Shown here piece by piece: positions 1 to 9,113 of a DNA stretch of 43,170 nucleotides. The translations under genes and the position numbers were made by a program. The DNA comes from Gammaproteobacteria bacterium. Lineage in GTDB: Bacteria > Pseudomonadota > Gammaproteobacteria > UWMA-0217. The DNA is taken from positions 1-43,170 of the forward strand of contig JALSHZ010000123.1 of assembly GCA_026981985.1 (NCBI GenBank), in the 5' to 3' direction. The number at the start of each line of letters is the position of its first letter. Within the stretch, counting starts at the first letter, position 1. The notes under the pieces were generated by a model that saw only the letters and a list, made by a program, of their open reading frames with translations, was not told where the DNA came from and ran no database searches.

Positions 1-35
1 TAGAATGATGATGCTTCTGAGGCAGGGGTTTGAAG

Positions 36-122
36 CTAATCCCTGGATTGCCGAAAAAGCAGGAAAAATACGCAAAAACCCTGTCAAGCTTTTTTTATGG
101 TTTTTTTGCGCTGAGTAGTTAC
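36..122 (+). repeat. Possible degenerate copy or end of the GTAA-type mobile element
   Basis: Bases 111-122 read CTGAGTAGTTAC, identical to the right end of the element at 38701-38842. ATTGCC at 47-52, preceded by a stretch loosely resembling GTAACTGCTCAG, may be a decayed internal left end. Between them, CGCAAAAACC (71-80) pairs with GGTTTTTTTGCG. The conserved TTTACA...TGTAAATGA core of the other copies is missing. The true left end may lie before the window. The rest of bases 1-253 holds no convincing gene. Confidence 0.35.
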
Positions 123-253
123 GATTTGTTTTACATTTCCCCCGCCATCACTTTTCTCATCAACGACCACGACCGCGCTTTGAATCACAGAGCCACTCTG
201 GAGATTTTTCCCACGCTTGTCATAATACCGACAAGCACATCATAAGAACCGCT

Positions 254-685
254 ATGCATACCATCACCGCCTCTCCGGCATCACTCCTGCACCGCTTGGC
301 TGCCATCATCTACGACGTTATTCTGTTGTTTTCCGTTCTTTTCGTCGCCTCGATCCCGGTTGTCGTCGTGTTCAATATCACCTGGGGCAGCCCCTATTAT
401 GGCTACTATCGCGCCGGCCTGTTTCTGCTGTGCTTTCTCTATTTCGGCTGGTTCTGGGTTCACGGTGGCCAAACTCTAGGCATGAAAAGCTGGGGGATTC
501 GCCTGCGGAGCAATCGTGGCCCCAGCATTTCCTGGCGCCAGGCAATGCTGCGATTTGTTACCGCTATCGCGTCATGGGGGGTATTCGGGATGGGTTTTCT
601 TTGGAGCTTGTTGCGTGAAGACCGTGCTACCTGGCACGACCTGATCTCGGATTCACAACTGATCAGAGAAAGTCGGGAAGACTAA
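254..685 (+). CDS. RDD family membrane protein
   Basis: A 143-residue integral membrane protein of the RDD family. Hydrophobic segments lie at about residues 15-45, 55-70 and 95-120. The family's Arg-Asp-Asp signature is only partly kept: the N-terminal motif has Arg (HRLAAIIYD), and the C-terminal motif reads DRATWHDLIS. A GQTLGMKSWGIRLR stretch, typical of the middle of RDD proteins, is clear. RDD proteins are generally of unknown biochemical role; some have been linked to ion transport. The gene runs tail-to-tail into lptG, and the two stop codons overlap by 4 nt. RDD genes next to lptG are common in gammaproteobacteria as far as I recall. The family call is good; the function is unknown. 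Confidence 0.82.
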   Translation: MHTITASPASLLHRLAAIIYDVILLFSVLFVASIPVVVVFNITWGSPYYGYYRAGLFLLCFLYFGWFWVHGGQTLGMKSWGIRLRSNRGPSISWRQAMLRFVTAIASWGVFGMGFLWSLLREDRATWHDLISDSQLIRESRED

Positions 686-1746
686 ACCCGCCGCAACATC
701 ACCATCGCAGCCGACAAAAAAATCAGCGGCGGCATCATGGCACTCAGAAAAGGGGGTAGGCCATAGACAATCCCCAGTTGATTGAGAAGACGGCTGATCA
801 GGAAGTAACCCACACCCAGCAGCGTACCGATAAACAGTTTCTGCCCTGCTCCGCCGGTGCGTTGCGAACCAAAGACGAAAGGCAGCGCCAGCAGCAGCAT
901 GACCAGCGCCGACAGAGGCTGCGTAAAACGGTTCCAGAACGCGAGTCGATATTGGGCACTCTCCAGCTGGTTGGCTTTCAAATAGCGCACATAGTCATAG
1001 AGATCGAGCGCCGACATTCTTCCCGGCTTGCGCTGTAGAACGGCAAACATTTTGTCGTCCACCAGCTGCGCCCAGTGCTCGGTTTCTTCCTGCGACGTCT
1101 TCAGCGCATCGACATCGAATTCCACTCGACTCACAGTATGCAGTGTCCAGCCGTTGCCACTTTTCTGCGCACTGGCGGCGTGTACAACCGACTTTAGCCG
1201 GCTGCCATCAAACTCGAACACCTCAACGTCGAGCAAATGGCGGTTGTTGGCGATTCCACGCGTGCGAACGAAACGGCCAGCATGCTTCATCCACAATCCC
1301 GAATCAGACTGAATAGCTAGATTTCCGGATACCGACCCTGTGCGCAGACGCTCGCCTTTTGCCTGTGACAAAGGCGCCAGCCATTCGCCGAGCAGAAAAA
1401 TGACAATGACGAAAACCATTCCAGCCTTCAGCGTGGCAACCGCAATACCACTGATCGACATGCCAGCAGCACGCATTGCGATCAACTCCCCTTGTGCAGC
1501 TAACCCGCCGAGGCTCAACAAGCCGCCAATCAGTACCGATGTTGGCGCATACTGATACATGCGCTCGGGCAAACTGAAAAAAATGACCAGCAACGCCTCC
1601 AAATGGCCATAGTCACCCCGTCCCACATTGTCGAGTTCATTGATATAGGAGAAAAAGGCGTCCAGCGCGGTCAGCGTCATCAACACCAGCAGCACACCGG
1701 CAAGCAATTGCCAGAATAAGTATCTGTCGAGAATTCGTATCAGCAT
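682..1746 (-). CDS. lptG: LPS export ABC transporter permease LptG
   Basis: One of the two inner-membrane permease subunits of the LptB2FG complex, which extracts lipopolysaccharide from the inner membrane and pushes it onto the LptC-LptA-LptD bridge. The 354-residue length is usual for LptG. The topology fits the YjgP/YjgQ family: about three N-terminal membrane helices (residues 13-35, 60-80, 100-125), a large periplasmic beta-jellyroll domain (about 135-265), then three C-terminal helices including LALPFVFGSQR. It starts 15 nt after the lptF stop, so the two are clearly one operon. The ATPase LptB is not in the window, which is usual because it is encoded elsewhere. Confidence 0.93.
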   Translation of the reverse strand: MLIRILDRYLFWQLLAGVLLVLMTLTALDAFFSYINELDNVGRGDYGHLEALLVIFFSLPERMYQYAPTSVLIGGLLSLGGLAAQGELIAMRAAGMSISGIAVATLKAGMVFVIVIFLLGEWLAPLSQAKGERLRTGSVSGNLAIQSDSGLWMKHAGRFVRTRGIANNRHLLDVEVFEFDGSRLKSVVHAASAQKSGNGWTLHTVSRVEFDVDALKTSQEETEHWAQLVDDKMFAVLQRKPGRMSALDLYDYVRYLKANQLESAQYRLAFWNRFTQPLSALVMLLLALPFVFGSQRTGGAGQKLFIGTLLGVGYFLISRLLNQLGIVYGLPPFLSAMMPPLIFLSAAMVMLRRV

Positions 1747-1761
1747 GTCATTCGACCTTGT

Positions 1762-2859
1762 TCACGCCGTCGCCTTGCGTAGCAGACGGGGTAAGCGGCT
1801 GCCGGAATAGCGAACCATCAATACCGGAAACAGCAACAGAAAAATGCCATGCACCCACCACAGCCCCAGCCATACCGGCATCACTCCAGACTCGAGCCAG
1901 TTTTTGCCCAACCCCAGGAGGTTCGCGTAGAGCACATACAACAGTATTGCGATGGCAACACGCCCAAAACGCCCTTTACGTGGCGAGGTATGACTCAGCG
2001 GGATGGCGAGCAATGTCAGCACCATCATGCTGAACGGAAATGACAACCGCCAGTGCAATTCTGCGAGTTTTGCTCGGTCGGATGCATCCAGCAGCTGCCC
2101 GATCGGTAACATTTTCAACCGCAGCCGCGTAACGCTAGCAGCGCCAGGAACATTGATCCTGCTACGAGCATAACTGCCTGCAATGTAGCGATTCGAACCG
2201 GGCGCGCCCTGGTAGAAATTGCCATTGTTCAAATCCAGAAAGCGGGCTTTTCCCTCGTCATCATCCAGTTGCGTTGCTGTACTGGCGGTCATAATTTTGA
2301 GATTGTTGCCACGTCCGGAAAACAGCACGATATCTGTCAGCGCCGCGGCACTGGCGTCACGCCCACCAGCCAGGATTACCCGATCAGCCCCAGGGAGCGA
2401 GATGAATCGTCCCGGCACGATGGCGGAGAGATCGAAACGGCTGACCGCTTCCTGACGTAGCGCCTGCGTCTGCACTGCCGCATGCGGCGAAACCCAGGCA
2501 GCGAGCAAGACGAGCACCAGCGCCACCACCAAACCAAATGGCAGGAACAGGCGCACCAGCGCAGCATCGCCCATCCCCATTGTTCGTAGTGCATGGATTT
2601 CGCTGTTGCGATACAGCGTCCCCATGGTCAGCAATATCGCTAGGAAGGCAGAAACCACCAGCAACGTCGTCAACGAACTGACCGAGCCCCACAGCAGCAG
2701 GGGGAATACCAGGTCGAACTCGATACTGCCATCGGCAACCTTGCCCAGCAGCTTGACGAAGACACCGCCCAGCAAGATCAGCAGCAGCACCAGCAGGATG
2801 GCAAGAAAATTACCAATAACATCCTTGAGCAGATATCGATGAATGATGGGGATTTGCAT
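1762..2859 (-). CDS. lptF: LPS export ABC transporter permease LptF
   Basis: The partner permease of LptG in the LptB2FG lipopolysaccharide extraction machine. It has 365 residues. N-terminal helices lie at about residues 15-37, 50-75 and 97-120 (the last with LFLPFGLVVALVLVLLAAW), a periplasmic domain at about 125-265, and C-terminal helices from about 268. The sequence LAIPLSHTSPRKGRFGRV is characteristic of the loop before the penultimate helix in LptF. First gene of a lptF-lptG operon divergent from pepA, as in E. coli and Pseudomonas. The divergent intergenic region has been split by an 866-bp insertion (3004-3869), but about 144 bp of native sequence remains upstream of lptF. Confidence 0.93.
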   Translation of the reverse strand: MQIPIIHRYLLKDVIGNFLAILLVLLLILLGGVFVKLLGKVADGSIEFDLVFPLLLWGSVSSLTTLLVVSAFLAILLTMGTLYRNSEIHALRTMGMGDAALVRLFLPFGLVVALVLVLLAAWVSPHAAVQTQALRQEAVSRFDLSAIVPGRFISLPGADRVILAGGRDASAAALTDIVLFSGRGNNLKIMTASTATQLDDDEGKARFLDLNNGNFYQGAPGSNRYIAGSYARSRINVPGAASVTRLRLKMLPIGQLLDASDRAKLAELHWRLSFPFSMMVLTLLAIPLSHTSPRKGRFGRVAIAILLYVLYANLLGLGKNWLESGVMPVWLGLWWVHGIFLLLFPVLMVRYSGSRLPRLLRKATA

Positions 2860-2936
2860 GGGCCTGATTTGCTATGATTCGACGCAGGCCAAGAGTTTAC
2901 ATCAGCATACTCGGGTATACATCGCCCACGAGGAAA

Positions 2937-2974
2937 GCCTCAATGTCCCTGATACCCCTCAGGCACATTGAGGC
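2937..2974. repeat. Strong intergenic hairpin upstream of lptF
   Basis: GCCTCAATGT (2937-2946) pairs perfectly with ACATTGAGGC (2965-2974). Inside, after a C:C mismatch, CCTGA pairs with TCAGG. It lies in the native part of the lptF/pepA divergent region, about 80 nt upstream of lptF. No T-run follows on either side, so a simple intrinsic terminator is unlikely. A protein-binding palindrome or a palindromic repeat unit is possible. Confidence 0.6.
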
Positions 2975-3114
2975 AGCCGGGTGACCACGCAGTATGCCGT
3001 CAAGTAACTATTCAGCGACGCAGCCCGCGTAGCGGGCACACACCGAAACATAACGAAATGATACTGAGCCAGCCATTCAATAGCCACCCGGCCACTTGGT
3101 TTTCTTTCCCCTTC

Positions 3115-3262
3115 ACACGCGCCGCTGTCGGGTGCGACTGGAGGGGGCAACCGGCCATGGATGGCCGGTTGAAGCTTGCGCGGCAGGAAGCCGCTCAAGC
3201 TGACCCCGGAAGGCGTGCCCGGCAGCGGAATCAAGCGTGTGTGGGGCGTCCTTTTTTGGGTT
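3115..3262 (+). repeat. About 148-bp repeat module, inverted copy at 14919-15065
   Basis: This segment, which includes the palindromic ACCGGCCATGGATGGCCGGT, is almost identical to the reverse complement of 14919-15065, differing at only a few bases. It lies inside the passenger part of the 3004-3869 insertion. One frame is open in both copies, but sequence beyond the module diverges, so a protein product is unlikely. It belongs to a repeat family rather than a gene. The two inverted copies are 11.6 kb apart. Confidence 0.85.
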
Positions 3263-3490
3263 CCGTTTTTTGGACGAGCAAAAAATGGAACTCGCGCTGT
3301 GCGAGAATACGTTGGAAGAATCGTAGCGTTGAGGAGCGCGAAACCCATACCACCTCGCTTGATATGAATGGTGAGGACAACAAGCGTAAGATCTGGCTTG
3401 TTGGCCTCAATACTTGGAAAGCACGGTGGCATTGTTTCGTGGCCAATCAAGCTTTGCTGCTTCCGCCCTGGCTCTCTGCCACAGCCCCGA

Positions 3491-3522
3491 GTACCTTTTT
3501 GTCAACAGCAACAAAAAGGTAC
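3491..3522. repeat. Stem-loop of the TACCTTTTTG...CAAAAAGGTA type
   Basis: A perfect 12-bp stem, GTACCTTTTTGT with ACAAAAAGGTAC, closes an 8-nt loop. It resembles the two stem-loops at 14888-14921 and 15348-15381 in stem design and in the CAACAGC or CTGTTG-like loop, which indicates one family of intergenic stem-loops. It lies in the passenger region of the 3004-3869 element. Confidence 0.7.
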
Positions 3523-3747
3523 CAAAGCGCCGCTCTCTTGCATCCTGCAATCGCGGCATTCGTACATCCATGTACATCAATGCCGCCCCGATTCCCCGCT
3601 GTCGACTCCAGGGATGGAGGAGCTAGAGCGACGCAGGATGCCAAAGCCGCTTCCTGCGCTTCTCGGGCGGGCAAAGGGGAGAAATCATGGTTGCCAAGCG
3701 ACCGGCTTGGTGGGAAGTTACTTGGAAGCAGGTGGAAAAATAGAGCC

Positions 3748-3869
3748 GTAACTGCTCAGATTGCCGATGAAACGCATCAGATCAAGGCGGGAAATGTGAG
3801 TTTACACATGTAAATGACCATTTCCCAACGCTGAGCTGATGTGTTTCACATGGTGAGCTGAGCAGTTAC
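3748..3869. repeat. 122-bp long-hairpin module (copy 1) upstream of pepA
   Basis: This module is bounded by perfect 12-bp inverted ends, GTAACTGCTCAG and CTGAGCAGTTAC, and can fold along its whole length. TGAAACGCATCAG (3768-3780) pairs with CTGATGTGTTTCA (3836-3848) with one wobble. GGGAAATG pairs with CATTTCCC around the core GTTTACACATGTAAATGA. It aligns end to end with the modules at 38722-38842 and 43062-43170, but its arm segments differ in sequence from theirs. It ends 40 nt before the pepA start codon. Confidence 0.85.
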
Positions 3870-3909
3870 GCCGTCAATAGCATCAAGATGCACAACCCTG
3901 GAAGCAATT

Positions 3910-5406
3910 ATGACCATTGAATACAGCATAAAAACCGGTCGGCCGGAAAAACAACGCTGCGGATGTATTGTTCTGCCCGTTTTCAAGGACGGTAAGCTGA
4001 CCGATATTGCCGAGGCATTCGACAAGCTGACCAGCAATTCGCTCGGCCAGTTCCTCGCCAAAGGCGACTTCAAAGGTGACGCCGGTGAAGTCATGTTTCT
4101 CTACGGCATCTCCCAGGCCGCATCTGACCGCATTTTGCTGGTCGGCGTGGGTGAGCAGGACAAGCTCGGTTTTGCCAACTACAAAAAGGCTGCCTCAGCC
4201 GTAGCAAAACGGCTCGATGAATCTGGCGCCACTGATGCCGCCAACTATCTGGCCACCGTGGCCAGCGACAAACTCACCTTGGCGCAAAAAGTAAGAGAGC
4301 TGGTGCTCAGCACCGAGGATGCGCTCTACAACTTCGATGCCTTTCAAAGCAGCAAGGAAAAGAAGCGCCGCAAGTTCAAACGCATGACCATTTTCGTCAA
4401 CCAGCGCCGCGAAACCAGCACTGGGGAAACGGCAATGACACAAGGCGTCGCCATTGCCGAAGGCATGGCGCTGACCAAAGACCTTGGCAACTATCCACCG
4501 AATATCTGCAATCCGGGCTGGCTCGCATCGCAGGCGCGCAAGCTCGGGCGCAAGCACCGCAAGCTCAAAGTCGAAGTACTCGATGAAAAGCAGATCGAAA
4601 AACTTGGCATGGGTGCGTTTTATGCGGTGAGCAAGGGCAGCAAGGAATCCGGCAAGCTGATCACGATGCAATACAACGGCAGCGGCAAGAAATCCGCCAA
4701 ACCCATCGTGCTGGTCGGCAAAGGCATTACCTTCGACACCGGTGGCATATCTATCAAGCCGTCGGCGAAAATGGATGAAATGAAGTTCGATATGGGCGGC
4801 GCTGCCTCGGTTTTCGGTGTGATGCAGGCTTTGCTGACGCTGGAATTGCCTGTGCACGTCATCGGCGTGGTAGCCGCGGCGGAGAACATGCCCGACGGCA
4901 GTGCCAGCCGACCCGGCGACATCGTCAAAACCCTCTCCGGCCAGACGGTGGAAATCCTCAACACCGATGCCGAAGGCAGACTGGTACTCTGCGACGCCCT
5001 GACCTATATCGGAAAATACAAACCCGAGACCGTCATCGATATCGCTACCCTGACGGGTGCTTGCATCGTCGCACTGGGTCACGTCGCATCCGGCATGCTG
5101 TGCAACAACCGGGAGGTTGGCGATGCGCTGCTCGACGCCAGTCAGTCGATCGACGACCGTATCTGGGAGCTGCCGCTGTGGGATGACTACGCCGAACAGC
5201 TCAAAAGCAATTTCGCCGACATGGCCAATATCGGTTCACCAGGAGCCGGCACGATCACTGCCGCCTCTTTTCTGTCGAAATTTACTGAAGACTATCGTTG
5301 GGCACATCTGGATATTGCCGGCACGGCATGGAAGTCGAACGCCGACAAAGGGGCAACCGGGCGGCCGGTGCCACTGCTGATGGAATTCATCCTCAAACAC
5401 ATATGA
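3910..5406 (+). CDS. pepA: Leucyl aminopeptidase (cytosol aminopeptidase, M17)
   Basis: A cytosolic dizinc/dimanganese exopeptidase that releases N-terminal residues, preferably leucine, from peptides; in E. coli the homologue also binds DNA in Xer recombination and carAB control. The 498-residue length is normal. The N-terminal domain covers about residues 1-165 and the catalytic domain about 185-498. The M17 signature NTDAEGRLVL is present, as are metal-ligand segments KGITFDTGGISIK and MKFDMGGAA. The ATG follows GGAAG by a good distance. It overlaps holC by ATGA. Only 32 nt of native leader separate the start from the target duplication of the 866-bp insertion, so the promoter may now lie within or beyond that element. 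Confidence 0.97.
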   Translation: MTIEYSIKTGRPEKQRCGCIVLPVFKDGKLTDIAEAFDKLTSNSLGQFLAKGDFKGDAGEVMFLYGISQAASDRILLVGVGEQDKLGFANYKKAASAVAKRLDESGATDAANYLATVASDKLTLAQKVRELVLSTEDALYNFDAFQSSKEKKRRKFKRMTIFVNQRRETSTGETAMTQGVAIAEGMALTKDLGNYPPNICNPGWLASQARKLGRKHRKLKVEVLDEKQIEKLGMGAFYAVSKGSKESGKLITMQYNGSGKKSAKPIVLVGKGITFDTGGISIKPSAKMDEMKFDMGGAASVFGVMQALLTLELPVHVIGVVAAAENMPDGSASRPGDIVKTLSGQTVEILNTDAEGRLVLCDALTYIGKYKPETVIDIATLTGACIVALGHVASGMLCNNREVGDALLDASQSIDDRIWELPLWDDYAEQLKSNFADMANIGSPGAGTITAASFLSKFTEDYRWAHLDIAGTAWKSNADKGATGRPVPLLMEFILKHI

Positions 5407-5825
5407 CCCAGGTGGATTTCTATGTGCTGGATTCGGGCGCGCATCTGGCGCGCCTGCATTTCGCAGTCAAATTCGTGGAAAAACTGTTCCGCGGCAAGAT
5501 GGCGGTGCATGTGCATGCAGACGATCAGGCACAACTGCGCCAACTGGACGAGCTGCTGTGGACAGCACGCGACACCAGTTTCGTGCCGCACGAGATCAGC
5601 CCGGCACCATTGCAGCATTGTCCTGTCACGCTCAACGTGGGAAACTTCGCCGGCCACGAAGGCATTCTGATCAACCTTGCCAGCAGCGTTCCCGACTGGT
5701 TCAGCCGCTTCGAACGCGTGGTGGAGATCATCAACAAGCAGGATGCCGATGTGGCCGCAGGGCGCGAGCGTTACCGTTTTTACAAAGACCGGGGCTACCC
5801 TCTGGTCAATCACACGATTGGATAA
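5403..5825 (+). CDS. holC: DNA polymerase III subunit chi
   Basis: Chi joins the clamp loader (through psi, HolD) to single-strand-binding protein at the replication fork. The 140-residue protein starts MTQVDFYVL, a typical chi N terminus, and carries the family's C-terminal GRERYRFYKDRGYPL. An upstream in-frame start would overlap pepA by over 100 nt; the ATG at 5403, which overlaps the pepA stop as ATGA, gives the family's usual length and is preferred. The order pepA-holC-valS is conserved in gammaproteobacteria. Confidence 0.93.
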   Translation: MTQVDFYVLDSGAHLARLHFAVKFVEKLFRGKMAVHVHADDQAQLRQLDELLWTARDTSFVPHEISPAPLQHCPVTLNVGNFAGHEGILINLASSVPDWFSRFERVVEIINKQDADVAAGRERYRFYKDRGYPLVNHTIG

Positions 5826-5831
5826 CAGCAG

Positions 5832-6167
5832 ATGAGCGACGACGACAAGGATATTCCGATTCTTGACGAAGTGATCTTTCCCGGCCGCCCTGACCAGGTG
5901 AAAGACAACGAACCCGCCGCACCAACACCCCCTCCCCGCCCTTCGGTGGCCCCCAGTCTGCGCGAACGCATCGCCGCGCAGCAGCCACTGTCCGAGCAAC
6001 AGGTCAGCAAGCCGAAACCCAAGCAGTCCAACTTCGAGGCAATGATCACCCGTCAGATCGATGCCGTACTGGAAAAGCATATGAAGGCCGCACGCGAAGA
6101 GATCGTGCGCATCGTGATGCTGGAGCTGCGCTCCAGACTGCCCAGCGGCGGCAAACGTCCGGGCTAG
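5832..6167 (+). CDS. Small hypothetical protein between holC and valS
   Basis: A 111-residue, hydrophilic, probably cytoplasmic protein. The first half is acidic and then proline-rich (PAAPTPPPRP), likely disordered. The second half is predicted helical (about residues 65-105, FEAMITRQIDAVLEKHMKAA). No enzyme motif is visible. It starts 6 nt after the holC stop, with AGCAG upstream, so it is translated from the same message. Pseudomonas also has a small gene in this position between holC and valS, which supports its reality. A role with the polymerase III chi subunit is conceivable, but nothing in the sequence shows it. Confidence 0.72.
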   Translation: MSDDDKDIPILDEVIFPGRPDQVKDNEPAAPTPPPRPSVAPSLRERIAAQQPLSEQQVSKPKPKQSNFEAMITRQIDAVLEKHMKAAREEIVRIVMLELRSRLPSGGKRPG

Positions 6168-6290
6168 CGCGAATTTCTCGGCGGTTCATGACTGAGACCA
6201 CCCGATGCGGCGGCCACGCATCTTCGCTTGCACTCGCCTAGGCCGCCATTATACTGGCCTCCCTCGCACATTCCGCGGCAGCGCATACCC

Positions 6291-9056
6291 ATGGACAAGA
6301 CTTACAATCCGCACGACATCGAACAACGCTGGTACCAAACCTGGGAAAGCAACGGCTATTTTGCCCCATCCGGCAAGGGTGATCCCTATTGCATCATGAT
6401 CCCGCCGCCGAACGTCACCGGCACATTGCACATGGGGCACGCTTTCCAGGACACCCTGATGGATGCGCTAATCCGTTTTCACCGCATGAAGGGTGACAAC
6501 ACGCTGTGGCAGCCCGGCACCGACCACGCCGGCATTGCGACGCAGATGGTCGTCGAGCGCCAATTGATCGCTGAAGACAAGACCCGCCACGACCTCGGCC
6601 GGGAGACCTTCGTCGAACGCATCTGGGAATGGAAAGCGGAATCGGGTGGCGCCATCACCCAGCAATTACGCCGCATGGGCGCCTCGGTGGACTGGCGCCG
6701 TGAACGTTTTACCATGGACGAGGGCTTGTCCGATGCGGTCAGCAAGGTCTTCATCAGCCTCTACGATGAAGGGCTGATCTACCGCGGCAAACGTCTGGTC
6801 AACTGGGACCCGGTACTGCACACCGCCATTTCTGATCTGGAAGTGATCTCGGAGGAGGAAAACGGCTTTCTCTGGCATATGCGCTACCCGCTCGCCGACG
6901 GCTCCGGACATCTGGTGGTCGCAACAACCCGCCCCGAAACCATGCTGGGGGATACCGCCGTCGCGGTGCATCCTGACGACGAGCGCTATCAGGCACTGAT
7001 CGGCAAGGAAATAGAGCTGCCGCTGACCGGGCGCAGGATCCCGATCATCGCCGACGACTATGTAGATCCCGAATTCGGCACCGGCTGCGTCAAGATAACA
7101 CCGGCCCACGACTTCAACGACTACGAGATGGGTCAACGCCACCAGCTGCCGTTGATCAATATCTTCACCATCGACGCCACCATCAATGACGAAGCCCCGG
7201 AAAAATACCGTGGCATGGATCGCTTCGAGGCGCGAAAACAGATTGTCGAAGACCTGAAGGCACTCGATCTACTGGAAAAAATCGACGACCACAAGCTGAT
7301 GGTACCGCGCGGTGATCGCTCGGGAACTGTTATCGAGCCTTTTCTCACCGACCAGTGGTACGTCAAGATCGAGCCATTGGCAAAACCTGCGATCGAGGCT
7401 GTCGAATCCGGCAAGATTCGCTTCATTCCGGAAAACTGGGACAAAACCTATTATGAGTGGATGCGCAATATCCAGGATTGGTGCATTTCGCGCCAGCTAT
7501 GGTGGGGCCATCGCATCCCGGCCTGGTACGATGACGAAGGCAATATATATGTTGCCGCCAGCGAGAAGGAAGCTCGACAGAAATACCAGCTCGATGAAGA
7601 CCTGCCGCTGCACCAGGACGAGGACGTTCTCGACACTTGGTTTTCATCGGCACTGTGGCCCTTCTCGACACTCGGCTGGCCTGAAGACACCGCAGAGTTG
7701 CGCACCTTCTACCCCACCAGCGTCTTGGTCACAGGCTTCGATATCATTTTCTTCTGGGTCGCGCGGATGATCATGATGGGGCTGAAATTCATGGGCGATG
7801 TGCCATTCCATGAAATCTACGTGCATGGCCTGATCCGCGACGCTGAAGGCCAAAAAATGTCGAAGTCGAAAGGCAACGTCCTCGACCCGATTGACCTGAT
7901 CGATGGCATTGACCTCGAATCGCTGGTGAAAAAGCGCACCAGCAATATGATGCAGCCGGAAAAGGCTGCGCAAATAGAAAAATCGACGCGCAAGCATTTC
8001 CCCGACGGCATCCCCGCCTATGGCACCGACGCCATGCGTTTTACCTTTGCTGCGCTGGCCTCCAACGGCCGCGACATCCGCTTCGACCTTCAACGTATCG
8101 AAGGCTACCGCAATTTCTGCAACAAGATCTGGAACGCAGCACGTTATGTGCAGATGCAATGCGAGAACGAGGACACCGCCATCGATGGCGGCAACATGCA
8201 ACTGTCTCTCGCCGATCGCTGGATCCTGTCCGAGCTGCAAAAAACCATTGCGATCGTGACGGAGCACATCGACAAATACCGCTTCGACATCACCGCCAAG
8301 GCGATGTACGAATTCACCTGGCATGAGTACTGCGACTGGTATCTGGAGTTGTCGAAGCCGCTACTGTTCAGTAAAACAGCCAGCGCAGCGGAAAAACGCG
8401 GCACACGACACACGCTGGTCAGCGTACTGGAAACCATGCTGCGCCTGATGCACCCGATCATGCCCTTCATTACGGAAGAGATCTGGCAGCAAATCAAGCC
8501 TTTGGCCGGCGCGAGCGGTGACACCATCATGCTCGCTGATTATCCGGCGCATGACCCCGAGCGGATCGATGAAGACGCCGAGCATGATATCGGCTGGCTG
8601 AAGTCCTTTGTTCTCGGTGTCAGAAAAATTCGTGGCGAAATGAGTATCAGCCCCGGCAAACCATTGCCCGTGATGCTGGCCAATTGGACCGCAGAAGATC
8701 GCGAACGCTTCGAGCGCAATAGCGATTTCATTGTGCAACTGGCCAGATTGGAAACGGTCAGCTGGCTCGACAGTGAAGACGATGCACCTGAATCAGCCAT
8801 GGCGCTTGCCGGAGAAATGAAAATTCTGATCCCGCTAGCCGGCCTGATCGATCGTGACGCCGAAATCGAGCGGCTGGAAAAAGAAATCGCAAAGCTCCAG
8901 GGCAATCTGGATAAAACCGAAGCCCGGCTCAACAATCCCTCATTCGCAGGCAAAGCGCCACCCGCTGTGGTCGAGCAAACCAGAAAGCAGGCCGAAGAAC
9001 AGAAGGCGACCCTGGAACAGCTGAAAACGCAGCTGGAGAAGATCAGGGCAATATGA
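6291..9056 (+). CDS. valS: Valyl-tRNA synthetase
   Basis: Class I aminoacyl-tRNA synthetase that charges tRNA-Val and edits threonine. The product is 921 residues from the preferred start [11 protein letters not shown]; a longer frame from 6228 adds 21 residues unlike any ValS N terminus. The HIGH-type motif appears in [14 protein letters not shown]. The editing (CP1) domain follows, with [13 protein letters not shown]. The KMSKS loop is [14 protein letters not shown]. The anticodon-binding domain lies at about 680-830, and a C-terminal coiled coil (about 855-921, rich in Glu, Lys and Gln) ends the protein as usual. Last gene of the pepA-holC-valS run; it converges on the EAL gene 57 nt away. 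Confidence 0.97.
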   Translation: MDKTYNPHDIEQRWYQTWESNGYFAPSGKGDPYCIMIPPPNVTGTLHMGHAFQDTLMDALIRFHRMKGDNTLWQPGTDHAGIATQMVVERQLIAEDKTRHDLGRETFVERIWEWKAESGGAITQQLRRMGASVDWRRERFTMDEGLSDAVSKVFISLYDEGLIYRGKRLVNWDPVLHTAISDLEVISEEENGFLWHMRYPLADGSGHLVVATTRPETMLGDTAVAVHPDDERYQALIGKEIELPLTGRRIPIIADDYVDPEFGTGCVKITPAHDFNDYEMGQRHQLPLINIFTIDATINDEAPEKYRGMDRFEARKQIVEDLKALDLLEKIDDHKLMVPRGDRSGTVIEPFLTDQWYVKIEPLAKPAIEAVESGKIRFIPENWDKTYYEWMRNIQDWCISRQLWWGHRIPAWYDDEGNIYVAASEKEARQKYQLDEDLPLHQDEDVLDTWFSSALWPFSTLGWPEDTAELRTFYPTSVLVTGFDIIFFWVARMIMMGLKFMGDVPFHEIYVHGLIRDAEGQKMSKSKGNVLDPIDLIDGIDLESLVKKRTSNMMQPEKAAQIEKSTRKHFPDGIPAYGTDAMRFTFAALASNGRDIRFDLQRIEGYRNFCNKIWNAARYVQMQCENEDTAIDGGNMQLSLADRWILSELQKTIAIVTEHIDKYRFDITAKAMYEFTWHEYCDWYLELSKPLLFSKTASAAEKRGTRHTLVSVLETMLRLMHPIMPFITEEIWQQIKPLAGASGDTIMLADYPAHDPERIDEDAEHDIGWLKSFVLGVRKIRGEMSISPGKPLPVMLANWTAEDRERFERNSDFIVQLARLETVSWLDSEDDAPESAMALAGEMKILIPLAGLIDRDAEIERLEKEIAKLQGNLDKTEARLNNPSFAGKAPPAVVEQTRKQAEEQKATLEQLKTQLEKIRAI

Positions 9057-9113
9057 CCAGTATCGATTAGCCCGGTGGCAGCACCTGGTCTGGTGGATCA
9101 AAAGTAGTCACCA

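Larger units (their letters stand above)
3004..3869. mobile_element. 866-bp non-autonomous insertion, IS66-like ends, 8-bp target duplication
   Basis: The left end GTAACTATTCAG (3004-3015) is an inverted match (10 of 12) of the right end CTGAGCAGTTAC (3858-3869). The element is flanked by the perfect 8-bp direct repeat GCCGTCAA at 2996-3003 and 3870-3877. Ends beginning GTAA and 8-bp duplications are characteristic of the IS66 family, which suggests mobilisation by an IS66-type transposase, but no transposase gene is inside. The content is about 730 bp of passenger sequence full of stem-loops (3016-3747) followed by the 122-bp hairpin module. Open frames here appear spurious. The insertion occupies most of the 1,050-bp gap between lptF and pepA; removing it and one duplication leaves about 176 bp. 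Confidence 0.85.

Noticed and set aside
30-245. 71-residue open frame before the RDD gene
   Set aside because: It overlaps the possible element remnant, has no plausible ribosome site and shows no family-like features.
2968-3813. 281-residue open frame between lptF and pepA
   Set aside because: It lies almost wholly within the 866-bp insertion and crosses repeat modules and stem-loops. The part shared with 14.9 kb continues into unrelated sequence, as expected of a chance frame through repeats.
6228-6290. Longer N terminus for ValS
   Set aside because: The 21 extra residues (rich in Pro, Arg) do not resemble Val[12 protein letters not shown] is the expected beginning.
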